Below are positions 14,817 through 15,256 of a DNA stretch of 15,256 nucleotides, piece after piece (position 1 is the stretch's first letter; each line of letters opens with the position of its first letter). The stretch is from contig CAAFUN010000172.1 of NCBI GenBank assembly GCA_900766195.1, positions 1 through 15,256 of the forward strand, given 5' to 3'. The stretch comes from an uncultured Bacteroides sp. (lineage in GTDB: Bacteria > Bacteroidota > Bacteroidia > Bacteroidales > Bacteroidaceae). A program made the translations under genes and the position numbers. The notes under the pieces are model-generated. The model ran no database searches, was not told the DNA's origin, and saw only the letters and a list, made by a program, of their open reading frames with translations.

Positions 14817-15176
14817 ATGAACTCAAATTTCATAAAGATGGCATTAACCATTATTTTGGTGATAGTTGTATTCCTTCTGAAAGCGTTAAGTAAAAAACGA
14901 CTTATTAAGCTTTCTGCACTTTATTCATATGTACCACATCGTCTATTTCTGGTAAGAAAAACGATTGCTATAGCTTTTTGGATTGCTTTGATTTTTTTAA
15001 CGCTTATCATTTGGGGGGTAAACCCAAATAATGTTTGGGTATATCTTGGTGGTTTTCTCTCTGTTGTAGCAATTGGGTTGTTTGCTGTATGGAGTATTTT
15101 AAGCAATATTATTTCAGAAATATTTATTTTTATAATGAACCCCATTGCTGTCCGGAGAAATTTTACCACAGCTTAA
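14817..15176 (+). pseudogene. MscS-type mechanosensitive channel, N-terminal part cut by IS
   Basis: MscS channels release solutes on osmotic downshock. The open frame has 119 codons with three hydrophobic helices (about 5-22, 45-68 and 72-105). The last is an MscS-like pore helix: LGGFLSVVAIGLFAVWSILSNIISEIFIFI is followed by MNPIA, where the family normally continues into the beta domain. At 15146 the insertion-sequence repeat begins, and the final codons, up to the TAA at 15174-15176, are encoded by the IS. The whole cytoplasmic vestibule is therefore missing and the channel is presumably dead. In the proteobacterial tLST a psiE membrane gene stands near kefB; a channel here is a different but envelope-directed choice. 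Confidence 0.75.
15146..15161. repeat. Terminal inverted repeat of the IS, right copy
   Basis: TGCTGTCCGGAGAAAT is the exact reverse complement of 79-94. The mscS reading frame stops resembling its family at precisely this point. Confidence 0.7.
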
Positions 15177-15256
15177 GCTGCGTAGGCCCATCACCCTCCG
15201 GAACATTAGCAGTGAGGTCAGTTTGATTAAATATATCTTTAATATTGCCTCTTTTG
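15163..15256 (-). CDS. Probable transposase, C-terminal 30 residues only
   Basis: Read on the minus strand, the frame enters from the window edge, reads KRGNIKDIFNQTDL, then TANVPEGDGPTQLKLW, and stops at TAA (15163-15165). One base separates the stop from the inverted repeat, the compact layout of simple insertion sequences whose gene nearly fills the element. The catalytic part lies outside the window, so the transposase family is not assigned, and identity as a transposase rests on its position next to the repeat. Confidence 0.6.
   Translation of the reverse strand, partial: KRGNIKDIFNQTDLTANVPEGDGPTQLKLW

Larger units (their letters stand above)
15146..15256 (-). mobile_element. End of an insertion sequence (right copy, partial)
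   Basis: The element starts with the inverted repeat 15146-15161 and runs out of the window. On the minus strand it encodes the C-terminus of a probable transposase whose stop lies 1 base from the repeat. The orientation shows that this is the downstream (3') end of the element relative to its transposase. The left copy shows the other end, so both copies appear to have the same orientation. The family cannot be decided from this much. Confidence 0.75.

Noticed and set aside
1..15256. CRISPR arrays, tRNA or rRNA genes
   Set aside because: No spaced direct repeats, and no cloverleaf or rRNA-like sequence, were seen on either strand.

Overview
The window looks like a mobile, accessory segment from a member of the Bacteroidota. 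The evidence is AT-rich DNA, A/T-rich leaders without Shine-Dalgarno sequences, a TAnnTTTG-type promoter element, and Bacteroidota-like versions of DnaJ, ClpB and FtsH. Both ends of the window lie inside copies of what appears to be one insertion sequence. A 16-base sequence at 79-94 recurs as its exact reverse complement at 15146-15161. Beyond the right copy, the minus strand encodes the last 30 residues of a protein that is probably the transposase. The outermost gene on each side is cut exactly at these repeats: hamA on the left and an mscS-type channel gene on the right.

Left part (95-3880), visibly more AT-rich: remains of a defence region. A Hachiman pair is present, with hamA lacking its 5' end and an apparently intact hamB helicase overlapping it by 17 bases. 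A small minus-strand gene of unknown function follows. Next comes the N-terminal Bergerat-fold (GHKL) part of a larger ATPase, truncated just before the next region.

Middle and right part (3895-15145), all on the plus strand: a protein-homeostasis and stress island. The order is a Crp/Fnr regulator, two Hsp20 chaperones, YfdX, a frameshifted small membrane ORF, a CbpA-type DnaJ, an FtsH C-terminal remnant, thioredoxin, ClpB, a protein joining a ribosome-hibernation-factor-like domain to a sigma-70-like factor, a small unknown protein, HdeD, a KefB-type antiporter and the truncated MscS-like channel. The set Hsp20 + Clp disaggregase + YfdX + HdeD + thioredoxin + KefB is the signature of the transmissible locus of stress tolerance (tLST, also called locus of heat resistance) of Proteobacteria. 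Here it occurs in a Bacteroidota version, with ClpB instead of ClpG/ClpK and with extra parts.

How it may work together (inference): the Crp/Fnr protein has an FNR-type recognition helix (E-x-x-S-R). A near-perfect FNR box, TTGACTTGAATCAA, lies upstream of the first hsp20, about 42 bases before the predicted transcription start, which is the place for a class II activator. The Hsp20s would hold unfolding proteins, DnaJ and ClpB would disaggregate them, and thioredoxin would repair thiols. YfdX, HdeD, KefB and the channel would act at the envelope. The HPF-sigma fusion could link ribosome hibernation to transcription. Several parts are damaged: a nonsense codon in the YfdX signal peptide, a nonsense codon in the FtsH remnant, and a frameshift in the small ORF. 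The island is therefore partly decaying, or the sequence contains a few errors.
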